From assembly GCA_008638205.1 (NCBI GenBank), contig VTPO01000003.1, positions 1 through 64,000 on the forward strand: a DNA stretch of 64,000 bases, given 5' to 3'. The notes under the pieces are model-generated. The model saw only the letters and a program-made list of their open reading frames with translations, made no database searches and was not told the origin of the DNA. This document shows positions 1 through 10,118 of the stretch, in pieces (the first letter of the stretch is position 1; the number at the start of each line of letters is the position of its first letter). The translations under genes were made by a program, and so were the position numbers. Source of the stretch: Pelagibacteraceae bacterium (GTDB lineage: Bacteria; Pseudomonadota; Alphaproteobacteria; Pelagibacterales; Pelagibacteraceae).

Positions 1-452
1 TAGATCAAGATAAGGTTATTTATAAAAAATATTTTCATATTGGAGTTGCTGTTGACACTCCACATGGCTTGATGGTGCCAAAAATTCGAGACGTGAACAC
101 CAAAAGTCTTTCCGACTTGAGTAAAGAAGTGAGGTCCGTAAGTAAACTTTGTAAAGAATTAAAGATTGATAAAAAGGAATTTTTTGGAGGTTCGATGACA
201 ATTTCTAGCCTTGGAGGTATCGGAGGAAGTTTTTTTACACCCATTATTAACTCTCCAGAAGTCGCAATAATAGGGATAGGAAAGTCCGAGATAAAACCAG
301 TATTTATTAATGGAAAATTCGAGCCAAGAATGATGATGCCAATTTCTTTATCTTATGATCACAGAATAATTGATGGAGCTGAAGCTGCAAAATTTTGTCA
401 GGACTTGAAGATTAGTCTTGGAAGAAACTTTGCTATGAAATTGGCTATCTAG
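1..452 (+). CDS. 2-oxoacid dehydrogenase E2 (dihydrolipoamide acyltransferase), C-terminal part, truncated by window start
   Basis: Open from window edge; E2 catalytic motifs GGTFTISSLGGIGG-like (GGSMTISSLGGIGGSFFTPI) and SYDHRIIDGA. Confidence 0.9.
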   Translation, partial: DQDKVIYKKYFHIGVAVDTPHGLMVPKIRDVNTKSLSDLSKEVRSVSKLCKELKIDKKEFFGGSMTISSLGGIGGSFFTPIINSPEVAIIGIGKSEIKPVFINGKFEPRMMMPISLSYDHRIIDGAEAAKFCQDLKISLGRNFAMKLAI

Positions 453-1574
453 ATGTTTGTACAAGGGTTTTGTGAGAAAAAATTCTTAGAAATAAAAGAA
501 ATTTTCAACAACTCCTTTAAAGATCTCACTGAAACAGGAGCTGCATTTTCTATCATTCAAAATAAAAAAAAAATTATTAATTTATACGGTGGAGTAACGA
601 ACTCTCAAAACAGTTTGTGGAATGAAAAAACAATTGTTAATACTTTTTCTGTGAGCAAAGGAGTTTACGAAGCTTGTGCTGCAAAATTAATTAATGAAAA
701 ATTGCTAGACCTAGAAAAACCAGTTTCTTATTATTGGCCCTCTTTTAAGCACTCAGGAAAGTCCTCTATTTTAATTAAGCATATTTTCTCTCACCAATCT
801 GGAATGTATCGCTTTAAAACAAAATTAGAAAATAAAGATTTACTAGACTGGGAAAAAATTATCTCTATTTTAGAAAAACAAGAACCTGATCATAAGCCTG
901 GAGAACAGACATATTATCATGCAAAAACTCACGGGTATCTGGTAGGAAATTTAATTAAAATTATAAGTGGTCAGGATTTTGGACAATATTTAAAAAAAAA
1001 TATTACAGAAAATAATAATTTAAATTTTTATTTTGGTGTAGAAAATTCTCAAATAGAAAATATTGCTGATCTTACTTTACAAAAATCTGATCAAAAAAAA
1101 AATAAGCCTGAAAATGAGGACTTTAATGCCTTTAATAATCCTGAACAAAACATTGAATTTTATAATAGCCAAGATTGGAGGAGAGCTGAAATACTATCAA
1201 TGGGTGGCCACGGCAATTCAGAGGCTATTGCCTCCATTTACGATTATCTAGCTAATGATTTTAAAAATGATCAAAAAAATATCATTGATCAAGGCATATT
1301 AATTAAAAGTTTGGAAGAAGCAAAACCTAGAATAGATTTGAGTTTAAACTTTCCAGTTAGATGGACTAATCTAGGTTTCATTTTAAGAGGAGGATGGATG
1401 TTTGGAAAACATAAAGAATCTTTTGGGCATAATGGTTGGGGAGGCTCCTTGGGGTTTGCGGATCCAATCAATGGACTGGGAATATCTTATGTGACAAAAA
1501 AAATTAACCCCACTATGGGAATGGATCGAAGGGCGGTAACTTTGGTTAAAAAATTTTATGAGCTATTGATTTGA
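453..1574 (+). CDS. serine hydrolase, beta-lactamase (class C-like) family
   Basis: SVSK (SxxK) motif, YYHAKTHGYLVG (YxN-like) region, C-terminal FGHNGWGGSLGFADP. Confidence 0.85.
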   Translation: MFVQGFCEKKFLEIKEIFNNSFKDLTETGAAFSIIQNKKKIINLYGGVTNSQNSLWNEKTIVNTFSVSKGVYEACAAKLINEKLLDLEKPVSYYWPSFKHSGKSSILIKHIFSHQSGMYRFKTKLENKDLLDWEKIISILEKQEPDHKPGEQTYYHAKTHGYLVGNLIKIISGQDFGQYLKKNITENNNLNFYFGVENSQIENIADLTLQKSDQKKNKPENEDFNAFNNPEQNIEFYNSQDWRRAEILSMGGHGNSEAIASIYDYLANDFKNDQKNIIDQGILIKSLEEAKPRIDLSLNFPVRWTNLGFILRGGWMFGKHKESFGHNGWGGSLGFADPINGLGISYVTKKINPTMGMDRRAVTLVKKFYELLI

Positions 1575-2524
1575 TTAGCTAGCAACGTTGCGCTACTCCA
1601 GGCATCTTCTACTTTAGAACCACACATCCAGTCACCGCAAATGCCAAGATTGATATCTTTATTCCAATAAAACCTGTTTGAAAAACCTTCACTTTTAAAA
1701 GCATAAAGCCAGCCATGAATATCTCTATAAGATGTTTCCACATTCTTAATTTTAAGTAAAGTAAAAAATTCCTGAATCATTAATTCCAAAACTTTTTCTT
1801 TTTTATCTCTATATACATGACAATATTTTTTTGCAAAATCCAAACTGCTTTGTAAGGTCCATAGTTCAAGATTCTCGTTATTTCCAATTCTTAATTTTGA
1901 ACTTTCATTTCCAGCCCATCTTAGAATAGAATTTTTTTGAAATTTTATACCAACGGATGAAATTTCTAGGGGCTTATTAAATGCAATCATTGCAGTAAGA
2001 TTTGGCTGCATAGAGCCTTCAAAAGTTAAATCTAAATTTAAAGGATTGATAATCTTTTGACATTGCTCGAGAGGTATAGTTAGAATTACTCTTTCACAAT
2101 CTTGGGTATCTTTATCTTTAAATTGCAAGGCCCATTTATTATTTCTTCTTTTAAGTCCTACCAATTCTTTTAAGTATTCCACCTTAGTAGACAGCAAATC
2201 TTTTACAAAACTGTTATTTCCCAATTTTCCAATATACTTTTTTGAATCTATAGTTTTGCTATCTTCAAAGACATGGAAATTACCACTCCATTCCTTGATG
2301 GAGGATTTTAAATTTTGATTTAAAAAAAAATCAAATTCTTTTATTGTTGGGGAAATATATTGGAGGCCATGATCAAAAAGTCCAATATTTTCAACTCTCC
2401 TAGTGGACGATCTTCCTCCTGGACCTCTTCCCTTGTCAAATACCATTAGATTTTGATCATTTATCAAATTACTTAACGTTGCTGATGCAAATCCAGCACC
2501 TATTATAATTGTTTTTTCTGACAT
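1556..2524 (-). CDS. NAD(P)/FAD-dependent oxidoreductase (renalase/amine oxidase-like)
   Basis: N-terminal IIIGAGFASATLSNLI dinucleotide fold and FDKGRGPGGRSSTRR. Confidence 0.8.
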   Translation of the reverse strand: MSEKTIIIGAGFASATLSNLINDQNLMVFDKGRGPGGRSSTRRVENIGLFDHGLQYISPTIKEFDFFLNQNLKSSIKEWSGNFHVFEDSKTIDSKKYIGKLGNNSFVKDLLSTKVEYLKELVGLKRRNNKWALQFKDKDTQDCERVILTIPLEQCQKIINPLNLDLTFEGSMQPNLTAMIAFNKPLEISSVGIKFQKNSILRWAGNESSKLRIGNNENLELWTLQSSLDFAKKYCHVYRDKKEKVLELMIQEFFTLLKIKNVETSYRDIHGWLYAFKSEGFSNRFYWNKDINLGICGDWMCGSKVEDAWSSATLLANQINSS

Positions 2525-2608
2525 AAATTTTTTTGTAAATAATTAATATAAAATATTGTTATAACTAATTGAAAATACTTCTAATATAAATTAAAAAAAA
2601 TATATATC

Positions 2609-3631
2609 ATGAAACAAAATATAGTTGTAACAGGTGGATTGGGGTTTATAGGGAGTAATTTAATAAAAATTTTAATCCAGCAAGGATATTATATAATTAA
2701 CATCGATAAGTTCTCCTATTCCTCAAATTATTTTAATTTAAATGATATAGACAAAAAAAAATATAAATTTTTTAAAATAGATATCAACAATCAATTAAAA
2801 ATTCAAAAAATTTTTAATACATATAAACCGATAGGCATATTTAATCTAGCTGCTGAAACGCACGTAGATAAATCAATTGATAATCCAAAAGAATTTTTCA
2901 AAAGCAATATATTGGGTGTTTATAATTTGCTAGAAGCCACAAGAAATTATTTGAAAAAAAATAAAACACAATTCAAATTTATTCATATTTCAACTGACGA
3001 GGTATATGGAGATATTTTAAAGAATAAGTTTTCAATTGAAACCGATGCTTATAATCCTAGTTCTCCATATTCTGCAACCAAAGGTTCGTCTGACTTGATT
3101 GTCAAAGCTTATGTTAGGACTTATAAAATTCCAGCTATAATAACAAATTGCTGCAATAACTATGGTCAGAATCAGTACCCTGAAAAGCTAATTCCCAGAA
3201 TAATACTAAATATTAAAAATAATAAAAACCTTCCAATTTATGGAACTGGAAAAAATGAAAGAGAATGGATTCATGTTCTTGATCATTGTCTAGCTTTGAT
3301 AACAATTTTTAAGAAAGGGAAAATAGGAGAAAATTACAATATTGGCTCAGGTAAAATTTTAAAAAACATAGATATTGCAAAACAAATATTATCTATAAGT
3401 AAAAAATTTATAAAAACTAAATCGAAAATAATTTTTGTCAAAGATAGGCCGGGACATGATAAACGATATGCTTTAAATTCTAATAAAATTAAAAAAAAAC
3501 TTAATTGGAAGCCTAAATATAATTTTATAAATGGTATAGAAAATACAATAAGATGGTATTTGAATAATAAAGAATGGTTAAAAAAATTAAAAAATAAAAA
3601 CTACACCAATAGAATTGGAATGAAAAATTGA
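2609..3631 (+). CDS. rfbB: dTDP-glucose 4,6-dehydratase
   Basis: TGGLGFIGSNLI, HISTDEVYGD, YSATKGSSD; followed by rfbA and rfbC homologs. Confidence 0.93.
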   Translation: MKQNIVVTGGLGFIGSNLIKILIQQGYYIINIDKFSYSSNYFNLNDIDKKKYKFFKIDINNQLKIQKIFNTYKPIGIFNLAAETHVDKSIDNPKEFFKSNILGVYNLLEATRNYLKKNKTQFKFIHISTDEVYGDILKNKFSIETDAYNPSSPYSATKGSSDLIVKAYVRTYKIPAIITNCCNNYGQNQYPEKLIPRIILNIKNNKNLPIYGTGKNEREWIHVLDHCLALITIFKKGKIGENYNIGSGKILKNIDIAKQILSISKKFIKTKSKIIFVKDRPGHDKRYALNSNKIKKKLNWKPKYNFINGIENTIRWYLNNKEWLKKLKNKNYTNRIGMKN

Positions 3632-4488
3632 TAAAAAAAGGAATAATATTAGCTGGTGGTACAGGCACAAGGCTTAGCCCTCTTACCAAAGCTGTAAATA
3701 AACAGCTACTACCCCTATATGATAAGCCGCTAATTTTTTACCCTCTGTCTATTCTAATGCTTGCTGGAATTAAAAATATTTTGATTATAGTAAATGATGG
3801 TCAGGAAGAAAATTTTTCAAATATTTTAGGTAACGGAAAACGATATGGAATTAATATTAAGTACAAAATTCAAAAAAAACCAAGGGGAATAGCTGAAGCT
3901 TTTATACTGGGTAAGAATTTTATTAAAAAAGACAGTGTATCTCTTATTTTGGGCGATAATTTTTTTTATGGCCAAAGCTTAACTGCAAAATTACTAAAAT
4001 CAAAAAATCAAAATAAAGGTGCTACTATCTTTTTAAAATCAGTCAATAATCCAGAAAATTTTGGTGTAGCTGTAATTAAAAATTCTAAAATAAGCACTAT
4101 AGTTGAGAAACCAAAAAAATTTATATCCAAACAAGCAATCACTGGCTTGTACTTTTTTGATAATGAAGTGATAAAAATTGCTAAAAAAATAAAGCCGTCT
4201 AAAAGAAATGAGCTAGAAATTACTGATATTTTAAAGGTTTATCAAAAAAATAAAAATTTAAAATACGAGGAAATAGGTAGAGGTGCGATATGGTCTGATG
4301 CTGGAAAAATTGAAGATCTTACAAATTTATCCAACTTTGTTCACTCAATAGAAAAAGTGCAAAACATTAAGATTGCGTGTATTGATGAAATAGCTCTTAA
4401 TCAAAAATGGATTGATAAAAAACAATTGCAAAGTAATATTAAATATTATGGTAATTGTGAATATAGTCAATATTTGAAAAACTTATAA
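3628..4488 (+). CDS. rfbA: glucose-1-phosphate thymidylyltransferase
   Basis: GIILAGGTGTRLSPLTKAVNKQLLPLYDKPLIFYPL. Confidence 0.95.
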   Translation: MIKKGIILAGGTGTRLSPLTKAVNKQLLPLYDKPLIFYPLSILMLAGIKNILIIVNDGQEENFSNILGNGKRYGINIKYKIQKKPRGIAEAFILGKNFIKKDSVSLILGDNFFYGQSLTAKLLKSKNQNKGATIFLKSVNNPENFGVAVIKNSKISTIVEKPKKFISKQAITGLYFFDNEVIKIAKKIKPSKRNELEITDILKVYQKNKNLKYEEIGRGAIWSDAGKIEDLTNLSNFVHSIEKVQNIKIACIDEIALNQKWIDKKQLQSNIKYYGNCEYSQYLKNL

Positions 4489-4491
4489 ATT

Positions 4492-5010
4492 GTGAAATCG
4501 GTTAAAACAAAATTTAAAGATTTGAAGTTAATAAAATCTAAAATCTTTAAAGACAAAAGAGGATTCTTCAAAGAAGTATTTCAAAGTAAAATTGAAACAA
4601 AAAATAAATTTATTTTTGACTGCATGTCTTCCTCAAGAAAAAATGTTTTAAGAGGACTTCATTTTCAAAGTATTAATCCTCAGGCAAAATTATTAACTGT
4701 AGCAGAAGGAAAAATATTCGACGTTTGTTTGGATTTGAGAAAACAATCAAGAACATATGGAAAATATTTTTCAATTAAATTATCACAAGATTCTGATTTA
4801 TCAATTTTGATACCCCCTGGATTTGCCCATGGTTTTTTATGTTTGTCAAAAAAATGTGTAGTTTATTATAAATGCTCAAACTACAGAAATGAGAAAAGCG
4901 AAAAAACCATCTTATGGAATGATCCTGACCTAGCAATAAAATGGCCCTGCAAGAAGCCTATTTTATCTAAAAAAGATAAGAGTGGAATTGCATTTAAAAA
5001 TTTTAAATAA
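4492..5010 (+). CDS. rfbC: dTDP-4-dehydrorhamnose 3,5-epimerase
   Basis: KDKRGFFKEVF, VLRGLHFQ, PPGFAHGFLCLS. Confidence 0.92.
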   Translation: MKSVKTKFKDLKLIKSKIFKDKRGFFKEVFQSKIETKNKFIFDCMSSSRKNVLRGLHFQSINPQAKLLTVAEGKIFDVCLDLRKQSRTYGKYFSIKLSQDSDLSILIPPGFAHGFLCLSKKCVVYYKCSNYRNEKSEKTILWNDPDLAIKWPCKKPILSKKDKSGIAFKNFK

Positions 5011-5019
5011 TATGTTTTT

Positions 5020-5751
5020 ATGAATTTTTCCAAAGACAAATTTGTTTTTACTGGAAGCACAGGAAGATTTGGAAGAAAATTTAGGGAGAAATACAATTTA
5101 ACAAATTTTTTTTATCCTTCAAAAAAACAACTAAACATCAGAGATTATCATTCAATAAATAAATTTCTTAAAAAAGTTAAGCCAAAGGTAGTCATTCACG
5201 CGGCTGCCATATCCAGGCCAATGAATGCTCATGAAACTAAACCTCAAGAGAGCATAAAAACAAATATTATTGGCACGTGCAATTTAGTTATTGCCTGTAA
5301 AGAAATGGGCATAAAGATAATTTATTTTTCAACAAATTATGTTTACCCAATTGGTAAAAAAAGTCACAAGGAGACAGATCCTGTGTTACCTATCAATGCG
5401 TATGCTTTTTCCAAACTAGGCGGGGAATGTGCCGTGCAAATGTACAATAATTCACTAATTTTGAGAATATTTATGACTGAAAAACCTTTTCTATACCCAA
5501 AAGCCTATATAGATGTAATGTCTAATTATCTTTATCAGGATGAGGTGATTAATATTTTTCCAAAAATAATAAATTTAAAAGGTATCATCAATATTGGTGG
5601 AAAAATTCAAAGCATTTATCAATTAGCCAAAAAAACAAATTCAAAAGTAAAAAAAATTTATGCAAAAACAATTTTAAAAGAAAAATATTTTAAATATCAA
5701 ATTATAAATACTGCAAAATTAAAAAAAATATTAAAAAGTAAAAAACTTTAA
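5020..5751 (+). CDS. SDR family sugar-nucleotide reductase (dTDP-4-dehydrorhamnose reductase-like)
   Basis: GSTGRFGRKF, VVIHAAAISRP, YAFSKLGGE; position at the end of the rfb set. Confidence 0.75.
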   Translation: MNFSKDKFVFTGSTGRFGRKFREKYNLTNFFYPSKKQLNIRDYHSINKFLKKVKPKVVIHAAAISRPMNAHETKPQESIKTNIIGTCNLVIACKEMGIKIIYFSTNYVYPIGKKSHKETDPVLPINAYAFSKLGGECAVQMYNNSLILRIFMTEKPFLYPKAYIDVMSNYLYQDEVINIFPKIINLKGIINIGGKIQSIYQLAKKTNSKVKKIYAKTILKEKYFKYQIINTAKLKKILKSKKL

Positions 5752-5770
5752 ACTTACGATTTATTTAAAG

Positions 5771-6595
5771 TTAATGTTGAGCCAAAAATTTTTTAAATAT
5801 TTTTTTATTTTTTTGAATAAATTTTGGATATGTATTGTCTAAAGGAACTATTTCAAATTTTTGATTTCTATCAAACAAATCTTTTAATTCTGATATTTTT
5901 TTTCTTATTGTGCTTTCATTGGAAAACTTTTTAATTGCAAATTCTTGATGAGCAAAAGTTTTAAGCTTTATTGAAATTTCTTTTGGCGAAAAAAGATTAT
6001 TAAAATGCCACCCACCATTATTAACCACTTGGATATTTTTTTCTTTGTCTGGTCTCCACCATTTTTTAATATTTTTAATTAAGACTTTTTGCCTCATATA
6101 TTCTATTGATTTTAGATTTTTGTACTTACAAACTCTTGTTCCTGACCAGGGGGTATCATATTTATTAAAGATGTTAAATTTATAAACGTAATGTTTTTGT
6201 AGAAATATTGCATATTTTTTTATTAGTTTAAAATTTTTTAAAACTTTTGGGTCTGGAATTTCATCTGGATCAGAAAAAAAAATGTAATCATTCGGTAAAG
6301 CTTTTTTTATTTTTTTGAGCATAAAATCTCTTTGATATGCCTGTCTTTGCCAAGGACTATAACTAATTGGAAGCTTATCAAACATTTTAATATATATAAT
6401 TTTATTCCTAAATTTTGGATTTTTTAATTTGAAATTGAATTTCTTTTTTTTTCCAAGGTGGTCATATTGCGATTCGCATATTACAAAGTAATTAATGCTC
6501 TCATTTAAAATTTCAAACCTTAGATTTGTGATGTAATTTTCTCTAAAAAAAGTTACGCAATCAAAAAAATTTATTTTATTAATATTTTTATTCAT
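5771..6595 (-). CDS. GT17-family-like glycosyltransferase
   Basis: FFDCVTFFRENYITNLRFEILNESINYFVICESQYDHLGKKK, FFSDPDEIPDP, NNGGWHFNNL. Confidence 0.75.
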   Translation of the reverse strand: MNKNINKINFFDCVTFFRENYITNLRFEILNESINYFVICESQYDHLGKKKKFNFKLKNPKFRNKIIYIKMFDKLPISYSPWQRQAYQRDFMLKKIKKALPNDYIFFSDPDEIPDPKVLKNFKLIKKYAIFLQKHYVYKFNIFNKYDTPWSGTRVCKYKNLKSIEYMRQKVLIKNIKKWWRPDKEKNIQVVNNGGWHFNNLFSPKEISIKLKTFAHQEFAIKKFSNESTIRKKISELKDLFDRNQKFEIVPLDNTYPKFIQKNKKIFKKFLAQH

Positions 6596-6659
6596 TTTTC
6601 TATTATATAGATTTATAAAGAAATTTAACTATTGCAAAACAAAGTTTATTAACAAATTT

Positions 6660-7481
6660 TTGGAAATTATGAGTGATTTAAAAATTTTTTGCTTATCTAT
6701 TTACAATAAAAATAATAATCTTTTTAAAGGATTTAATTACATACCTGTTGGACTAGGTGATAACATTTTTAATGATAGCTGGCTGGTAGATAATACAGGT
6801 AAAAATATTTCATCAAAAAATCAATATTACGGTGAGTATAGTTTTCATTATTGGCTATGGAAAAATCATATGACTGAAATTTCAAAATCAAAATGGATTG
6901 GATTTTGTACATATAGAAGATTTTGGAGCTTTAAAGACTGCGAGTCTCAAAGCATAGACGCATTAAAAAAAAATATTATTACAAACGAGCCAAAGGCATG
7001 GGACAACTCAGATGTAATTTTAGCAGAAAGATTGAATATTGGAAAAATAAAAAATTCTAAAATAATAAAAAATTTTGGTATTAAAAATACAGTATCTAAT
7101 TTAAAGATTTTATTTAAATCAAAACATAATTTGTTAGAGCATTTTAAAATTTTTCATGGGATCGATCACATCAACGAAGCAATAAAACTACTCCCTAAAA
7201 ATGACAGGTTAGGCTTTGAGGAATATTTGCAAAAATTTTCATTTAACCCTCATAATTTATTTATCTGTCGAGGATCTAAAATACTTGAAGAATTTTATAC
7301 TAATGTGTTTTCTTGGTTATTCAAATGTGAGGATCAATTTGATATGAACAAATTAAGAGGTTATGAAATTAGAATGCTTGGGTTTTTGGCTGAGCATTTT
7401 GTATCTTATTGGTTTCAAAAAAAATTTTCTGTTTACGAAAATCCTATAACTTTTTTTGATACAAATAAAAAAATGTCTTAG
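6660..7481 (+). CDS. DUF4422-like glycosyltransferase-associated protein
   Basis: YYGEYSFHYWLWKNH ... KWIGFCTYRRFW resembles the DUF4422 core. Confidence 0.6.
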   Translation: MEIMSDLKIFCLSIYNKNNNLFKGFNYIPVGLGDNIFNDSWLVDNTGKNISSKNQYYGEYSFHYWLWKNHMTEISKSKWIGFCTYRRFWSFKDCESQSIDALKKNIITNEPKAWDNSDVILAERLNIGKIKNSKIIKNFGIKNTVSNLKILFKSKHNLLEHFKIFHGIDHINEAIKLLPKNDRLGFEEYLQKFSFNPHNLFICRGSKILEEFYTNVFSWLFKCEDQFDMNKLRGYEIRMLGFLAEHFVSYWFQKKFSVYENPITFFDTNKKMS

Positions 7482-8383
7482 TTCTTCCACTTACTTTCGT
7501 TAAAAGATTTTCCTAAAATAAAATTAACACAGGCATCAAGTCTAACTCTATAAAGTTTTAATTTAAACTTTCTGTTAAGAAGAAAATTAATAATAATTTT
7601 AATTTGATATTTTATAACCTGTAAAAAAAAATATTTAAAAAAAAATAATTTACTTCTATGTTTTTTTGAAAAATAAATAGATGACCAGCAAAAGTTCCAA
7701 TTCCTTGATATGTTCATTTTGTCTTTATTTTTTTCTTGATGAGATTCAAATCCTGAATGTTTTATAAAGGTGCTTGGTGTTTTTATAATTTCGTAATTTT
7801 TTTGTCTCAATCTCAAACAAAGATCTATATCCTCTAAATAAGTATAAAAATTATTATCCCATCCACCAATTTGTTTGATTTTATTTACGTCTATTAGTAG
7901 CGCAGTAGAGTTTATGGCCTCAACACTTATGTCTCCGGTTGGAATAATATTAAATTTTTTCTTTTTTTTGGTTTCTATAATTTTTTTATTCTTGGAAATC
8001 TTTAAATCATAAAAATCATAAGGACTATAAATTTCTCCGTCATAAAATAAGGGAGAGGCTATTGCTGCTTTGGGATAGCTTTGAATAGTTTTTATTAAAT
8101 ATGTAATACAATTTTCTGACAAAGTGACATCGGGTTGCGTTAGAAACATATAGTCTGTTTTAATTTTCGAAAGAGCTATATTAAAAGATCTTCCCAATCC
8201 AACATCTCCAACTTTTAGGTGTTCAATTTTTAAACCGGAGTGCTTTATGATACTTGTCAAATCTTCATCTTCTCCGTTATCAACTATCAAGATTTTATAT
8301 TCTGATGAAATGCTTTTTAACAAATTGAGCATTATATTTCCTGGATAAAATGCTGGAACAACTATTGTGCACTTCTGATTCAT
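7478..8383 (-). CDS. GT2-family glycosyltransferase (rhamnosyltransferase-like)
   Basis: CTIVVPAFYPG, ILIVDNGED, FLTQPDVTLS, GGWDNNFYTYLEDIDLCLRLRQ. Confidence 0.85.
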   Translation of the reverse strand: MNQKCTIVVPAFYPGNIMLNLLKSISSEYKILIVDNGEDEDLTSIIKHSGLKIEHLKVGDVGLGRSFNIALSKIKTDYMFLTQPDVTLSENCITYLIKTIQSYPKAAIASPLFYDGEIYSPYDFYDLKISKNKKIIETKKKKKFNIIPTGDISVEAINSTALLIDVNKIKQIGGWDNNFYTYLEDIDLCLRLRQKNYEIIKTPSTFIKHSGFESHQEKNKDKMNISRNWNFCWSSIYFSKKHRSKLFFFKYFFLQVIKYQIKIIINFLLNRKFKLKLYRVRLDACVNFILGKSFNESKWKN

Positions 8384-8388
8384 TTAAT

Positions 8389-9207
8389 TCAAATAATCCA
8401 TTTCTTATATTGCTTGATATTACTTCTTAAAAATTCTGGAAAGTCTTTATTAATTTCTGTTTTAAAAAATTCTATATTTCTTCCTAAAAGATCTTTGCCT
8501 TGTTTTATCGAATTCTTAATATGATTAATGTCCTTATATTTTTTTTTATTATATTCACTATGAGCAAATTGTTCCAATTTATCTATAATTTCTTTGGGTT
8601 CTTTCAAGTAAGAGAAGTGCCACCCTCCATCTTCAATTATTTGAATACAATTTCTAAAATTATATGCAAATTTTCTCTTAGGATAAATGTTTCTTAGAGA
8701 TTGTGGAGAAAGTAAATATTTTTTTTTGCATAATCTTGTTCCAATAGTTTTCTCTTTGCATTTCAAATTAAACTTGTAGTAAAAAAAATCTTGCTTAAAT
8801 AAAAAAAACTTTTTATAAATTTTTTTTGTTACTAAAGATTTTAGTTTGGGTATTTCATCGCAATCTGAAATCATTATAAAATCATCATCGTGATTTTTTT
8901 TTATTCCATGCATTATATAGTTTCTCTGAGAATTTTCCCGAGAAAAATCTTTGCTAAATCCCCTATGAAAAGAATCTGGTAGCTTAAATTCGTCTTTGTT
9001 TAAATCTTCTTGGACGATATATTCAATTTTATTTTTAAACTTTTTAAAATTATTAATATCAAAATTTAGTTTCTTTTTTTTCCCTTGATGGGTTTGCTTT
9101 GCTTCAACAACAACAAATTTACTAACTTCTTGGTTTAAGACATTAAACCTTAGATCTAACAACAAATCCTCATCCAAATATGTTACACAATCAATCAATT
9201 TTGGCAT
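8389..9207 (-). CDS. GT17-family-like glycosyltransferase (second copy)
   Basis: LIDCVTYLDEDLLLDLRFNVLNQEVSKFVVVEAKQTHQGKKKKLNF, MISDCDEIPK, EDGGWHFSYL; paralog of 5771..6595. Confidence 0.75.
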   Translation of the reverse strand: MPKLIDCVTYLDEDLLLDLRFNVLNQEVSKFVVVEAKQTHQGKKKKLNFDINNFKKFKNKIEYIVQEDLNKDEFKLPDSFHRGFSKDFSRENSQRNYIMHGIKKNHDDDFIMISDCDEIPKLKSLVTKKIYKKFFLFKQDFFYYKFNLKCKEKTIGTRLCKKKYLLSPQSLRNIYPKRKFAYNFRNCIQIIEDGGWHFSYLKEPKEIIDKLEQFAHSEYNKKKYKDINHIKNSIKQGKDLLGRNIEFFKTEINKDFPEFLRSNIKQYKKWII

Positions 9208-9238
9208 CGTTTTTTAACACTTTCTAATCATTTTATTT

Positions 9239-9328
9239 TGGCGGAGAGAGAGGGATTCGAACCCTCGGTACTTTTGACAGTACACACACTTTCCAAGCGT
9301 GCTGATTAAACCGCTCTCACATCTCTCC
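9239..9328 (-). tRNA. tRNA-Ser(GGA), CCA encoded
   Basis: Minus strand GGAGAGA...TCTCTCC acceptor, CACGC-TTGGAAA-GTGTG anticodon arm, long variable arm, GGTTCGAATCC T-arm, G73 then CCA. Confidence 0.95.
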
Positions 9329-10118
9329 ATAATGTTTCATATTTTAAGATTATCAATAAAATTATAAAATACTGATTTAATATATGAAAAAATATATTTA
9401 ATTTTTTTTTGTTTTTATATATTTTTGTACTATCTAAAACATTGCTTACTTCGTCGTTTTTATTTTTTTTTATAACTATTAAATTATGATAAAAATAAAT
9501 CTCTGTTATATTTTTTGCAAAATAATCAATTTGATAAAAAGGGTTTTTTATTTCCATATAGTTAATTTTATCAACTATATCTTTAAAAAAATTAATTAAA
9601 TTTTTTTTATTTTTTAAATAAAATGCATCTCCTCCAAATTCAGGCGTGTATGATGTTTGCGTATCTTCTATGAAATAATACCCTCCATACTTGAGAGATT
9701 TAAATAAAGTTTTAAAAGTATAAATAACATCTCGATTTATGTGGCTTCCATCGTCTATTATAAAGTCTAATTCTCCGGTCTCATTAATTATTCTCATCAA
9801 ATCCTCACCATTGGACTGAGACCCTTTAAAAATTTTTATTCTACTTCCAAGATTCAATTTCTTCTCAAAATAATCTAATGAAAAAATTTTTCCTTTAGAA
9901 AAAAAGTCAGCCCGCATTTTAAGTGATTCTCCACCTTTCTGTGGGTCATCATATCCTCCAACTCCGATTTCTAGCAGTCCGATTTCTTGATCAATCTTTG
10001 GTAGCATATATTTTTCATATATTTTTGTATAAAAATGTATTCCATGCTTATCGGTTTTATATTTAATTGCTAAATCTGTTAAACTTTTCATTGTTTTATA
10101 GTTTTTATTATCATGCAT
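9306..10118 (-). CDS. class I SAM-dependent methyltransferase (macrolide/sugar O-methyltransferase-like)
   Basis: [25 protein letters not shown]...[38 protein letters not shown]. Confidence 0.8.
   Translation of the reverse strand: MHDNKNYKTMKSLTDLAIKYKTDKHGIHFYTKIYEKYMLPKIDQEIGLLEIGVGGYDDPQKGGESLKMRADFFSKGKIFSLDYFEKKLNLGSRIKIFKGSQSNGEDLMRIINETGELDFIIDDGSHINRDVIYTFKTLFKSLKYGGYYFIEDTQTSYTPEFGGDAFYLKNKKNLINFFKDIVDKINYMEIKNPFYQIDYFAKNITEIYFYHNLIVIKKNKNDEVSNVLDSTKIYKNKKKLNIFFHILNQYFIILLIILKYETLWRDVRAV

Noticed and set aside
9239-9328. tRNA-Ser as a phage/ICE attachment site
   Set aside because: No integrase or direct repeat of the tRNA 3' end seen within the window; only the suggestive proximity of a glycan block.
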